Assembly (NCBI GenBank): GCA_964614645.1
Contig: CAZTMA010000016.1
Coordinates: 1-52,067 of the forward strand
Source of the DNA: MWBF01 sp964614645
GTDB lineage: Bacteria; Chloroflexota; Anaerolineae; CG2-30-64-16
Direction: 5' to 3'
Length of the DNA: 52,067 nt
Shown: piece by piece, positions 24,013 through 32,126 of the stretch
Position numbering within the stretch: position 1 is the stretch's first letter
Layout of the letters: each line of letters starts with the position of its first letter
The notes under the pieces: generated by a model
Database searches by the model: none
Seen by the model: the letters and a program-made list of their open reading frames with translations, nothing else
Told to the model about the DNA's origin: nothing
Translations under genes and position numbers: made by a program

Positions 24013-24080
24013 GCATACATGCTAACGGAGCATACATGCTAACGGAGCATACTTGCTAACGGAGCATACATGCTAATGGA
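24013..24080 (+). repeat. Four tandem 17-bp units with start codons (leader mini-ORFs)
   Basis: Units at 24013-24029, 24030-24046, 24047-24063 and 24064-24080, consensus GCATACATGCTAACGGA. The first two are identical; the third has TTG for ATG; the fourth ends CTAATGGA. GGAG spans each junction, five bases before the start codon of units 2-4. The starts at 24019, 24036 and 24053 each encode the same heptapeptide M-L-T-E-H-T-C, and each stops just past the next start. The fourth start (24070) is in frame with the GTPase gene. Confidence 0.9.
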
Positions 24081-24087
24081 GCGATCA

Positions 24088-25404
24088 ATGGCGAAGCAAC
24101 GTATCCTGATTATGGGCGCCGCGGGGCGCGACTTCCACAACTTCAACACGCTGTTCCGCGACAACGAAGACTACGAGGTCGTAGCCTTCACCGCGACACA
24201 GATCCCGAACATCGAGGGACGGCGCTATCCGGCGGAGCTGGCCGGGCGGCTCTACCCGCAGGGGATTGCCATCCATCCGGAGGGCGAGCTGGTGGACCTC
24301 ATTCACAGCTTGCGGGTAGATGAGGTGATCTTCGCGTACTCGGACGTCAACAGCCAGTACGTCATGACCAAGGCGGCGGCGGTCGTTGCGGCCGGCGCAG
24401 ACTTCCGGCTCATCGGGCGGCAGCAGACCATGCTCCCGTCCAGCAAGCCGGTCGTCGCGGTCTGTGCGGTGCGCACGGGTAGCGGCAAGTCGCAGACGAC
24501 CCGCTACGTGGCCGAAGCCCTGCAGAAGATGGGCAAGAAGGTTGTGGCCGTCCGCCACCCGATGCCGTATGGTGACCTTGTTGCCCAGCGCGTGCAGCGG
24601 TTCGCGACCTATGCGGACCTGGACGCGCACGACTGCACCATCGAGGAACGCGAGGAGTACGAGCCGCACATCGACCGGGGCGTCATCGTCTATGCGGGCG
24701 TCGATTACGAGGCCATCCTGCGCCAGGCCGAGCAAGAGGCCGATGTCGTGCTGTGGGATGGCGGCAACAATGACCTGCCCTTCTACAAGCCTGACCTGCA
24801 CATCGTCGTGGCAGACCCGCATCGCGCGGGGCACGAGCTAACCTACTGGCCCGGCGCCGCGAACTTCCGCATGGCGGATGTCATCGTCATCAACAAGGTC
24901 GACACCGCGGACCTCGCCCATGTCACCGCAGTGCGCGAGAGCGCCGCGCAGGTCAACCCGGATGCAGTGGTCATCGAGGCCGCGTCACCCATCTTCCTGC
25001 CCGATGCCGCAGCCATCCGCGGCAAGCGCGTGCTGGTCATCGAGGACGGACCCACGCTGACCCACGGCGAGATGAAGTACGGTGCGGGCATCGTCGCGGC
25101 CCGGCGCTTCGGCGCCGCGGAAATCATCGACCCGCGACCCTACACCGTCGGCACCATCACCGAGACTTTTGAGAAGTATCCTGACATCGGCACGCTGCTG
25201 CCCGCGATGGGCTATGGTGGCCAGCAGGTCAAGGACCTCGAAGAGACCATCCGGCGCGTGCCGTGTGATCTGGTCATCTCGGCCACACCCATTGACCTGA
25301 CGCGTGTTGCGACTATCTATCACCCGGTCCAGCGCGTAAGCTACGAACTCCAGGTCATCGGCCAACCCGCGCTCGAAGACGTGCTGCGGCAAAGGCTGGG
25401 CTGA
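24088..25404 (+). CDS. COG2403-type GTPase (cyclic 2,3-diphosphoglycerate synthetase-like)
   Basis: 438 residues. MAKQRILIMGAAGRDFHNFN is the typical start of this family, followed by a Rossmann-like N-terminal domain and a P-loop region near residue 130 (VRTGSGKSQTTRYV). The central NKVDTAD resembles a G4 guanine-specificity motif. Family members are annotated as predicted GTPases or as cyclic 2,3-diphosphoglycerate synthetases of thermophiles; the true reaction here is unknown. Start 24088 has GGAG 6 bases upstream; the in-frame ATGs at 24070 and 24076 belong to the tandem repeat. A strong terminator follows. Confidence 0.85.
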   Translation: MAKQRILIMGAAGRDFHNFNTLFRDNEDYEVVAFTATQIPNIEGRRYPAELAGRLYPQGIAIHPEGELVDLIHSLRVDEVIFAYSDVNSQYVMTKAAAVVAAGADFRLIGRQQTMLPSSKPVVAVCAVRTGSGKSQTTRYVAEALQKMGKKVVAVRHPMPYGDLVAQRVQRFATYADLDAHDCTIEEREEYEPHIDRGVIVYAGVDYEAILRQAEQEADVVLWDGGNNDLPFYKPDLHIVVADPHRAGHELTYWPGAANFRMADVIVINKVDTADLAHVTAVRESAAQVNPDAVVIEAASPIFLPDAAAIRGKRVLVIEDGPTLTHGEMKYGAGIVAARRFGAAEIIDPRPYTVGTITETFEKYPDIGTLLPAMGYGGQQVKDLEETIRRVPCDLVISATPIDLTRVATIYHPVQRVSYELQVIGQPALEDVLRQRLG

Positions 25405-25455
25405 GAGCGGCCGACCCGGTCCCGAAGCTCTGCGACGGATGCCGGTTTGACCTGA

Positions 25456-25490
25456 CGGAGGCACAGCGTCGTGCCTCCGCCTTTCTTGTT
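25456..25490 (+). terminator. Intrinsic terminator of the GTPase gene
   Basis: A perfect 9-pair stem CGGAGGCAC / GTGCCTCCG with loop AGCGTC, followed by CCTTTCTTGTT. Confidence 0.88.
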
Positions 25491-25499
25491 AATCACCAC

Positions 25500-25529
25500 T
25501 TGGCGCGAATCGCGCGACAATGCTAGAAT
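25500..25529 (+). promoter_or_regulatory. Leaderless promoter of the methyltransferase gene
   Basis: -35 TTGGCG (25500-25505), 18-base spacer, -10 TAGAAT (25524-25529), extended by an upstream TGC. The ATG at 25536 is 6 bases on, with no Shine-Dalgarno, so the message is probably leaderless. Confidence 0.75.
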
Positions 25530-25535
25530 CTGCGC

Positions 25536-26360
25536 ATGGACAGCTACCACGATCCGGCCTATGCCGCCCAGCAGTACCGCGACGCCGACAACCTGAACGC
25601 CCGCATTGCCCTGCACCAGCAGTGCAGCACCAACCCATACGGCTGGATGCGCTGGATCTTCGATCACTTCCGGCTCAGCGCGGGCGAAACGGTGCTGGAG
25701 GTGGGCTGCGGCCCCGGCTCCCTCTGGACCCAGAACGTCGACCGCCTGCCCGACAGTGCTCGCATCACACTGACCGACTTTTCGCCGGGTATGGTGGATG
25801 CGGCCCGCGCTGCGCTGGGCGCCCCGCCGCGCAGCGGCCAACCGGCCTTCACCTTCCAGGTCGCAGACGCACAGGCGCTCCCATTTGAGCCGGGCGCTTT
25901 CGATGTGGTCATCGCCAATCACATGCTGTACCACGTTCCCGACATTGACGCCGCACTGCGCGAGTTGCGCCGCGTGCTGCGCGCCGGCGGTCGCCTGTAT
26001 GCCTCCACCGTGGGGCACGGCCACCTGAAGGGCATCACCGACCTCGTCCGCCGCTTCGACCCGGCCATCCCCTATGACACGGGCGGGCCGGCGGAACGTT
26101 TCGGGCTGGAGAACGGCGCGGTTATCCTGGGCCGGACCTTCGACGCGGTGCGCCTGCATATCTATGCGGATGCCCTGCACGTCACCGATGCGGCGTTGCT
26201 GGCCGCTTACGTCGGCTCGATGCTGCCGCAGGGCACGGAGCTGACAGCCGCGCAACTGGCCGATTTTCAGCATCTCGTAGAATTCGAGATCGAGCGCGCG
26301 GGCTACCTGCATATTGCGAAGGCCCAGGGCATGTTCGAGGCGCAGCACGCGTCCCGCTAG
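25536..26360 (+). CDS. Class I SAM-dependent methyltransferase
   Basis: 274 residues. The SAM-binding motif I VLEVGCGPGSLW is at 53-64, followed by DFSPGMVDAAR and DAQALPFEPGAFDVVIANHM (motifs II-III), then an LRRVLRAGG-type motif and YASTVGHGH. This is the Methyltransf_11/25 pattern. The substrate is not predictable. It is transcribed on its own from a leaderless promoter; the hypothetical gene at 26373 follows by 12 bases and is probably co-transcribed. Confidence 0.9.
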   Translation: MDSYHDPAYAAQQYRDADNLNARIALHQQCSTNPYGWMRWIFDHFRLSAGETVLEVGCGPGSLWTQNVDRLPDSARITLTDFSPGMVDAARAALGAPPRSGQPAFTFQVADAQALPFEPGAFDVVIANHMLYHVPDIDAALRELRRVLRAGGRLYASTVGHGHLKGITDLVRRFDPAIPYDTGGPAERFGLENGAVILGRTFDAVRLHIYADALHVTDAALLAAYVGSMLPQGTELTAAQLADFQHLVEFEIERAGYLHIAKAQGMFEAQHASR

Positions 26361-26372
26361 CGAGGGAGAATG

Positions 26373-26975
26373 ATGACCACTCAGACCGCACCGGATCAGG
26401 ACCTGCTCCAGAGCATTGCCGCGCTCGCGCCCGCCGACCAGGCGCTCGTGCGCGAGTACGTGGCCTACCTCCGCTGGCGCAGCGAGCACGCCGCGGCAGG
26501 CGACCGCGACGTGGGCCGCCCCTGGCGCTACAGCTTCCTCGAAAACTTCGCCCAGGCCGATGTCCGCGCGACCAAAGTATCCAAGGGCATGGAAGTCAAG
26601 CTGGCTGAGGCCGTGGTCGGTGGCGAACGCCGGTCCGCACTCTGGCAGCATCCCCCCGTCAACGGCGAGGCACAGATCGAGTTTCATGTGCCGGTGCCCG
26701 CAGGGCTCAAGGACCTGCGGCTGCGTGCGGCCATCGGGATTCGCGACGGCGGACAGGGCGATGACCACCTGGTCGCATTTCGGGTGCGCGTGGATGGCTG
26801 GCAGGTATGGAGCCGGGCAGTCTACCCGCGCACCTGGCTGCCGTTTGAGGTCAAGCTGCCCTTCCAGGCAGGCAATGTCCTGCGCCTGACGCTGGCGACC
26901 GATGGCCTGGGCGAGCATTCCTGGGCCTGGGCCGTCTGGGCCGACCCGGAGCTGACAGGGGAGCTGGCCGAGTAG
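26373..26975 (+). CDS. Hypothetical protein
   Basis: 200 residues, not recognised. The N-terminal 50 residues form a helical region (LLQSIAALAPADQALVREYV) like small DUF2281-type proteins. The rest is beta-rich with many Trp and aromatic residues (SRAVYPRTWLPFEVKLPF, HSWAWAVW), as in carbohydrate-binding or jelly-roll domains, but this is only a composition argument. No signal peptide. A start at 26373 gives better spacing from GGGAG than the ATG at 26370. Confidence 0.7.
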   Translation: MTTQTAPDQDLLQSIAALAPADQALVREYVAYLRWRSEHAAAGDRDVGRPWRYSFLENFAQADVRATKVSKGMEVKLAEAVVGGERRSALWQHPPVNGEAQIEFHVPVPAGLKDLRLRAAIGIRDGGQGDDHLVAFRVRVDGWQVWSRAVYPRTWLPFEVKLPFQAGNVLRLTLATDGLGEHSWAWAVWADPELTGELAE

Positions 26976-27022
26976 TAGCCCACCCGCCTGGCAGACGAGC
27001 GCCGCTTGATGAGGAGGTCAAG

Positions 27023-27538
27023 ATGGAACACCCGCTGGTCCAGTTGGCCCGCGCCGCAATTGAGGCCCACGTGCGCCATGGGCGGCGCCTGCAACCGGCA
27101 GAGGCGCCCGCACCCGTGTCCGGTGAGCCGGCGGGCGCATTCGTGACGCTCCACACCCGCAGCACCGGCGAGCTGCGCGGCTGCATCGGCACCATTGCGG
27201 CAACCGAGGACACGCTGGCCCAGGAGGTCATCAACAACGCCCTCTCTGCGGCCACGCGCGACCCGCGCTTTCCCCCGGTCACGGCCGGTGAGCTGGCCGA
27301 CCTCGTGATTGACGTCAGCGTGCTCCACCCGGCTGAGCGCATCGCATCCGAGGCCGAGCTGGACCCCCGGCAGTACGGCGTCATCGTCCAGCACGGCTGG
27401 CGCCGCGGGCTGTTGCTGCCCGACATCGAAGGCATCGATGACGTGGCGACTCAGGTACGCTACGCGCGCATGAAAGCCGGCCTCGGGCCACAGGAGCCGG
27501 TGGACCTGTACCGGTTCAAAGTCGAGAAGTACGAATAA
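27023..27538 (+). CDS. AMMECR1 domain protein
   Basis: 171 residues. A complete AMMECR1 domain: HPLVQLARAAIEAHV, the signature LRGCIGTI, and NALSAATRDPRFPPV. Widespread in bacteria and archaea; the biochemical role is not established. GAGGAGG precedes the ATG at 27023. Confidence 0.93.
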   Translation: MEHPLVQLARAAIEAHVRHGRRLQPAEAPAPVSGEPAGAFVTLHTRSTGELRGCIGTIAATEDTLAQEVINNALSAATRDPRFPPVTAGELADLVIDVSVLHPAERIASEAELDPRQYGVIVQHGWRRGLLLPDIEGIDDVATQVRYARMKAGLGPQEPVDLYRFKVEKYE

Positions 27539-27541
27539 AGA

Positions 27542-27586
27542 CCTTCGAGGTTGTGCCTGGCTACGCCTGGCCTGAAACCTCGAAGG
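27542..27586. repeat. Palindromic element, family D, CCTTCGAGGTT hairpin
   Basis: Perfect 11-base arms CCTTCGAGGTT (27542-27552) and AACCTCGAAGG (27576-27586) with a 23-base loop, right after the AMMECR1 stop. No second copy is in this window. It may end transcription, though no T tract follows. Confidence 0.75.
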
Positions 27587-27609
27587 CCTAACATCTAGGA
27601 GGCATCATC

Positions 27610-28353
27610 ATGGCATATGCTTTGTTGCGCCAGCCCGGCGCGCCGGTCGGCCGCGTGGGACATCGCGGGGCCAAAGGTCATGCGCCGGAGAACACCTTTG
27701 CTTCGTTCAATCGGGGGTGCGAGATCGGGGTGGCCGCTGTCGAGACGGACGTCCACCTGAGCAAAGACGGCGAATTGATCGTCATGCACGACCATACGGT
27801 GGATCGCACGACGAACGGCCACGGCTTCATCAAAGACCTGACGCTGGCCGAGTTGAAGCAGCTCGATGCGGGTTCGTGGTTTGACCCAAGGTTTGCGGGC
27901 GAGCAGGTGCCGACGCTGCGCGAGCTGCTGGCCTGGGCGGTGGACCGCGTGCCGGTCGCCATCGAAATCAAGAACGGCCCCATCTACTATCCGGGCATTG
28001 CGAGCAAGGTCATCAACCTGCTGCGCGAGTTCGCCATGCTCGACAAGGCCATTGTCATCAGCTTCGACCACCTGGTGCTGCGCGAGGCGAAGCTCATCGA
28101 GCCACAGGTCGTCACCGGTATCCTGTACGTCGGCGGACTGGTGGATCCGGTCGCTGCGGCACGGCTGGCCGGCGCAGCCTCCCTCAACCCGAATTGGGCG
28201 CATGTCACGCCTGCGATGGTGCAGCAGGCCCATGCCGCCGGCATCGCGGTCAGCGCGTGGAACCCCAACGACCTGCCCACCATCCGCATGTTAGCCCACA
28301 TGGGCGTGGATAGCATCGGCTCGGACTTCCCGGACCTGTTCGAGCAGATCTGA
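27610..28353 (+). CDS. Glycerophosphodiester phosphodiesterase
   Basis: 247 residues, GDPD TIM-barrel. VGHRGAKGHAPENTFASF carries the catalytic His18-Arg19 and metal-binding Glu27-Asn28; the second His is in MHDHTVDRTTNG. EIKNG and the C-terminal SAWNPND (canonical VWTVN) are also present. Hydrolyses glycerophosphodiesters to glycerol-3-phosphate and an alcohol. No signal peptide, so cytoplasmic. AGGAGG is upstream. Confidence 0.95.
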   Translation: MAYALLRQPGAPVGRVGHRGAKGHAPENTFASFNRGCEIGVAAVETDVHLSKDGELIVMHDHTVDRTTNGHGFIKDLTLAELKQLDAGSWFDPRFAGEQVPTLRELLAWAVDRVPVAIEIKNGPIYYPGIASKVINLLREFAMLDKAIVISFDHLVLREAKLIEPQVVTGILYVGGLVDPVAAARLAGAASLNPNWAHVTPAMVQQAHAAGIAVSAWNPNDLPTIRMLAHMGVDSIGSDFPDLFEQI

Positions 28354-28370
28354 CCACCGGAACAAGCAGA

Positions 28371-28397
28371 GGAGTCCGCATTCTCAAATGCGGCTCC
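28371..28397. repeat. Palindromic repeat, family B
   Basis: GGAGTCCGCATTCTCAAATG then CGGCTCC: one hairpin of the family, 18 bases after the GDPD gene and convergent with the gene ending at 28438. Confidence 0.8.
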
Positions 28398-28437
28398 TCC
28401 GCTCTTCCGCCTGATCCGTTTGTTCCGTGGTTGCGTC

Positions 28438-28773
28438 CTATAGGGAGCTCTGACGCGCGGCCAGGATACGGTGGCTGCCGACGTGCTCTGGTTTGACGCC
28501 CAGTGCAGCCAGTTGCATGGCCGCTTCAGAAGTGTCATTCGGCAAGACCCACTGTAGCCTCGGCTCGATGCCCTCCCACCGGACGTACAACCAGTAATCA
28601 CCCCCAACGTCCTCGGACTGACCGCCCAGCAGCAAGGTCTCCGTAACCATGCCCGCGCGCGTCGGTCCGTCGTGCAATGCGGGGAAGTACACCTCGTCGA
28701 TTAAGCGCCGGAGCGCCTCGTGGTCCACGAGCCCATCTACCCGCAGCCGGAAAACCACCTGGTAGTTACCCAT
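28438..28773 (-). CDS. Hypothetical protein
   Basis: 111 residues, not recognised. NYQVVFRLRVDGLVDHEALR suggests a beta strand then helix, and the C-terminal half is mixed. No Cys pairs, signal or membrane segment. The ATG at 28773 has GAGGAG 7 bases upstream; a much longer upstream frame is rejected because it would run antisense into the terminator and ClpB-like gene. It is downstream of the ClpB-like gene on the same strand but separated by that gene's terminator. Confidence 0.7.
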   Translation of the reverse strand: MGNYQVVFRLRVDGLVDHEALRRLIDEVYFPALHDGPTRAGMVTETLLLGGQSEDVGGDYWLYVRWEGIEPRLQWVLPNDTSEAAMQLAALGVKPEHVGSHRILAARQSSL

Positions 28774-28842
28774 CTTCGTACTCCTCATAGGGAAATCTGT
28801 GAGTAGTGTACTATGATATTGCAATAAATGTACAAATGACGC

Positions 28843-28877
28843 GTAAAGAAAACGAGGTTCTGGCAGAACCCCGTTTT
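28843..28877 (-). terminator. Terminator of the ClpB-like gene (bidirectional)
   Basis: A 10-pair stem ACGAGGTTCT / AGAACCCCGT with one wobble pair and loop GGC. On the minus strand a T-rich tract TTTTCTTT follows; on the plus strand it is followed by TTTTG, so it may work both ways. Confidence 0.85.
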
Positions 28878-28886
28878 GTCTGTGAA

Positions 28887-31112
28887 TTACTCGGCGTCGC
28901 CCGCGCCGTTTCCGCTCATGTGAAAGGCCAGGCCCGTCTCCCCGGCATCCACTGCAACGTGCGCGCCCTTGCCGGGCGCCTCGTTGAGCAGCCAGTCGGC
29001 CAGCGGCTCGCGCAGGTTCTTCTGGATGATCCGGCGAAGGGGCCGCGCGCCCCACTCCGGGTGATCGTTCTGCGCCAACATCCAGTCCACTGCCGGCTCG
29101 CTGATTTCCAGCGTCACCCCTTGCGCATCGAGCATCTTCTTTTCCGTCTTGAGCAGCAGGTGCAGAATCTTGCGGAGCTGCTCGGACGTCAGCGGCAGGA
29201 ACATAACGATCTCATCGATGCGGTTGAGGAACTCGGGCCGCAGCGTGGTGCGGACGACCTCCATCACCTGCTCGCGCATCTCATCCGTCATCACGGGCTT
29301 GTCCAGGTAGATGGAGCCCATGTTGCTCGTCATCAGGATGACCGTCTCGCTGAAGCTCGTCGTGCGGCCCTGCGCGTCGGTCAGCCGGCCTTCCTCCATG
29401 ATCTGCAGCAGGACGTCGAGCACACGCGGGTGGGCCTTCTCCACCTCGTCGAACAGTACGACCGTGTGTGGCCGCTGGCGCACTTTCTCGGTGAGCTGGC
29501 CGCCCCCCTCATACCCGACATAGCCGGGCGGCGCGCCGATCAGCCGGTTGACCGTATGGTCCTGCTGGTACTCGGTCATGTCGAGGACAACCATCGCGTC
29601 CTCTGAGCCGAACATGAACTCGGCCAGCGCCTTCGCCAGCTCGGTCTTGCCGACGCCCGTCGGCCCCAGGAACAGGAAGGAGCCGATGGGCCGCTTCGGG
29701 TCCTTCAGCCCGACGCGCGCAATCTTGACCGCCCGGCTGACCGACAACACGGCATCGTCCTGCCCGATAATCCGCTGGTGCAGCGCGTCGACCATGTGCG
29801 CATAGCGCGCCCGCTCGTCCACGCCCAGCTTGGAGACCGGGATGTCGGTCATCACGCTCACCGCGACGGCCACATCATCCGCATCCAGGACGGAGTCGCC
29901 CGGCACCGCCGCGGTCCCACCCGCGGACTGCGCGGCCAGCTTGAGCAGCGCGCCCGCACGGTGCAGCACAGCCAGCGCCGACGCCGGCAGCGGAGTGCCC
30001 GCAACGTAACGCTTCGCCATGTTCGCGGCCGCAGGCAGCGCGCCTTCGGCGATTTGAACCGCGTAATCGTGCTCCAGCCGCCGCTTGTGGACCCCCAGAA
30101 TGGCAACGGTCTCGTCCACCGTCGGCTCGGCCACACGCAGGCGGTGGCTGTTCTCGCGCACGGTGCTGTCGCCGGCCAGCCGTTCGTTCCAAGCCGGGTC
30201 CGTCGTGCTCGCCAGGACCACCGGGCGGAGATTGAGGAACGCGCGCTGTACCGCGCGCGTGGCCTTCGGGAATTCCGCATTGACGGTCGGCCCGTTGAAA
30301 AAGCGTTCGATGTTAGGGATGAACAGGATGCCGTCGCGCGCCTGGCTCATGGCCGTCTCGACAGCCTTCTCTGCGTCGGTCAGCAGCGCGTGCTCGGACA
30401 CCGTCACGAGGTTCGCCAGCCCGGCCGGCCCCTTCCCCTCCGCCATCAACAGCGCGAGGCCTTGGACGAGCGACCGGCGGCCTACCCCGGCGTCACCCAC
30501 GAGGATGACATGGCGGTGGTTCGCCAGCGCCAACAGCCCCAGCAGGTCGTGCATCAAGTCCTCACGCACGTGCACCGGCGCGCCCTCGCCGCCTTTTGCC
30601 TGCGCCACCTGGTCCTGGCCGGACACGCGCTTGTTCTGCGCCGAGGTCGTCAGCCTGCTCGCCAGTGTCTCGCGGGAGATGCCGTAGCGCCGTAGTATGG
30701 CTGCCGTGCCGACCCCGCGCTCTGCCAGCCCGCCCAACGCGTGCTCCGAGCCGATTTGGCTCTCGCCGCTGGCCTCCGCGATGCTGCGCGCCTCGTCGAG
30801 GACGATGACCATTTCGGTGGACATGCGCACGGGCTGGCCGCTCTCGTCGTTGAAGGTGAAGTCGGCGTTCAGGCCGGGCACAGCGCGCGCCAGCGCCTCC
30901 GCTGACGCGGCCAGCTCCTCCAGCCTGAAGCCGCGCTCGGTGCCGAAGGCCGCCAGCAGGCGGTTGGCCGCGGTGCCCGCCTCCTGGGTGAAGGTCAGCA
31001 GCAGCAGCGCCGGTGTCAACATTGGCCGATTGAGCTTGCGCATGCGCGCAGCCGCAGCATTCAAGGCTTTCGTCAGTTCGGGTGATGGGATGTTCGGGTT
31101 CAGCGTGCCCAT
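28887..31112 (-). CDS. ClpB/ClpC-like AAA+ ATPase with degenerate first nucleotide domain
   Basis: 741 residues. The Clp N-terminal repeats occupy 1-155. In the first AAA+ domain (about 185-400) the Walker A Lys is lost (GDAGVGRRS, 206-214), the Walker B Asp-Glu is Pro-Asn (ILFIPNIER, 262-270) and the Arg-finger RRF is replaced by SHR. The second domain is intact: GPTGVGKT (483-490), VVLFDEVEKAHP (551-562). There is no ClpB middle coiled coil and no IGF/L loop, so ClpP binding is unlikely. It is probably a chaperone or unfoldase powered by one ring. Own promoter (31144-31172) and terminator. Confidence 0.88.
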   Translation of the reverse strand: MGTLNPNIPSPELTKALNAAAARMRKLNRPMLTPALLLLTFTQEAGTAANRLLAAFGTERGFRLEELAASAEALARAVPGLNADFTFNDESGQPVRMSTEMVIVLDEARSIAEASGESQIGSEHALGGLAERGVGTAAILRRYGISRETLASRLTTSAQNKRVSGQDQVAQAKGGEGAPVHVREDLMHDLLGLLALANHRHVILVGDAGVGRRSLVQGLALLMAEGKGPAGLANLVTVSEHALLTDAEKAVETAMSQARDGILFIPNIERFFNGPTVNAEFPKATRAVQRAFLNLRPVVLASTTDPAWNERLAGDSTVRENSHRLRVAEPTVDETVAILGVHKRRLEHDYAVQIAEGALPAAANMAKRYVAGTPLPASALAVLHRAGALLKLAAQSAGGTAAVPGDSVLDADDVAVAVSVMTDIPVSKLGVDERARYAHMVDALHQRIIGQDDAVLSVSRAVKIARVGLKDPKRPIGSFLFLGPTGVGKTELAKALAEFMFGSEDAMVVLDMTEYQQDHTVNRLIGAPPGYVGYEGGGQLTEKVRQRPHTVVLFDEVEKAHPRVLDVLLQIMEEGRLTDAQGRTTSFSETVILMTSNMGSIYLDKPVMTDEMREQVMEVVRTTLRPEFLNRIDEIVMFLPLTSEQLRKILHLLLKTEKKMLDAQGVTLEISEPAVDWMLAQNDHPEWGARPLRRIIQKNLREPLADWLLNEAPGKGAHVAVDAGETGLAFHMSGNGAGDAE

Positions 31113-31143
31113 ACGTTCCTTGTCCGGATTGGGATGACGGCTC

Positions 31144-31172
31144 AGTATACCTTACGGGAGACTATCAGCCAA
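31144..31172 (-). promoter_or_regulatory. Sigma-70-type promoter of the ClpB-like gene
   Basis: On the minus strand: -35 TTGGCT (31167-31172), 17-base spacer, -10 TATACT (31144-31149). The leader is about 25 bases and ends in AAGGAA. No CIRCE or CtsR-like operator is evident. Confidence 0.7.
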
Positions 31173-31230
31173 AGATGCAACGCCTGCCCGAAGCTGTTAA
31201 ATGCAGAGTTACTGGATGCACTCCGGCGAT

Positions 31231-31260
31231 TTGCCGCCCATGCCCTATGCGATTTACAAT
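31231..31260 (+). promoter_or_regulatory. Sigma-70-type promoter of the PIG-L gene
   Basis: -35 TTGCCG (31231-31236), 18-base spacer, -10 TACAAT (31255-31260), about 58 bases from the start codon. GGGAG precedes the ATG at 31326. Confidence 0.65.
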
Positions 31261-31325
31261 GGGCAGACGCCGGGAGCGCACACCGTGCGCGCCTAACGCG
31301 TTGCACTCATCAAGTGGGAGCTGAT

Positions 31326-32051
31326 ATGACAGAAGAGAAACGGTTCGGGATTGAGCAGTTTGGTGAAGAAGTCAAGCGCGTGCTGGTGGTTGCCGCGCAT
31401 CCGGATGACCTGGAGACGGCCGCGGGCGGCACCCTCGGCCTGTTCATCGACCGGGGAGTGAAGGTCGCCCTGCTGCTGGGCACGGACGGCGACATTGGCA
31501 CGCACGATCCCGCCTTTACGCGCGACACGCTGGCCGAGACACGGCGGCGCGAGACGATGGACGCGGCGCGCGTCCTCGGCCTGGATGAGGTCTTTTTCCT
31601 CGGCCTGCCGGACGGCGAGTTGGTGGCCGATCTCGCCCTGCGCGCGGCCATCGCCAACATCTACCGCCGCTGGCAGCCGGACACCGTGTTCACGTTCGAC
31701 CCCTACTGGTCCGGCCAGGCGCACCCCGACCACACCGCAGCAGGCCGTTCGGCAGTCGAAGCCTACATGCCGTCCAAGATGGAGCTCTACCACCCCGAGC
31801 AACTGGTCGATGATGTCAAGGTGGCCGATGTCAAACGGTTCTTCTTCTTCGGCGGCAGCAACCGCGAGGGTGAGATTACCGTGGATATCTCACCCGCGTG
31901 GCAGAAGAAGCTGGATGCGACGCGCTGCCACGTCAGCCAGTTCGGCCAGAAGGAAGAGGCGCTGAAGTGGCTCGAAGAGTGGAACCGCGAGACGGGCAAG
32001 TGCTGCGGGCTGGACTTTGCCGAGTCTTTTCACGCCATGCGCGTGTGGTAG
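31326..32051 (+). CDS. PIG-L family (LmbE-like) N-acetylglucosaminyl deacetylase
   Basis: 241 residues. The zinc-binding AHPDDLETAAGG motif and the later HPDHTAAG (third zinc ligand) are both present with normal spacing. Family members remove an acetyl group from GlcNAc conjugates such as mycothiol or bacillithiol precursors or lincomycin intermediates; the substrate here is not known. Length fits the family. Start 31326 is supported by GGGAG and by the N-terminus; the frame upstream is through the promoter. Confidence 0.93.
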   Translation: MTEEKRFGIEQFGEEVKRVLVVAAHPDDLETAAGGTLGLFIDRGVKVALLLGTDGDIGTHDPAFTRDTLAETRRRETMDAARVLGLDEVFFLGLPDGELVADLALRAAIANIYRRWQPDTVFTFDPYWSGQAHPDHTAAGRSAVEAYMPSKMELYHPEQLVDDVKVADVKRFFFFGGSNREGEITVDISPAWQKKLDATRCHVSQFGQKEEALKWLEEWNRETGKCCGLDFAESFHAMRVW

Positions 32052-32057
32052 ACAAGG

Positions 32058-32117
32058 GTTCGTAGTGGGCGCTTCAGCGCCGTAGCCAGCACGGGCGCTC
32101 AAGCGCCGACTACAAAC
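32058..32117. repeat. Palindromic repeat, family A
   Basis: GTTCGTAGTGGGCGCTTCAG (32058-32077) continues as CGCC and pairs imperfectly with an arm at 32093-32117 ending GACTACAAAC. Same family as 86-148. It fills the gap between the PIG-L gene and the GHL10 gene. Confidence 0.85.
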
Positions 32118-32126
32118 GGGTGAGCC

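Noticed and set aside
31113..31325. Heat-shock operator (CIRCE or CtsR) before the ClpB-like gene
   Set aside because: No CIRCE inverted repeat or CtsR heptad repeat is visible; only ordinary divergent promoters.
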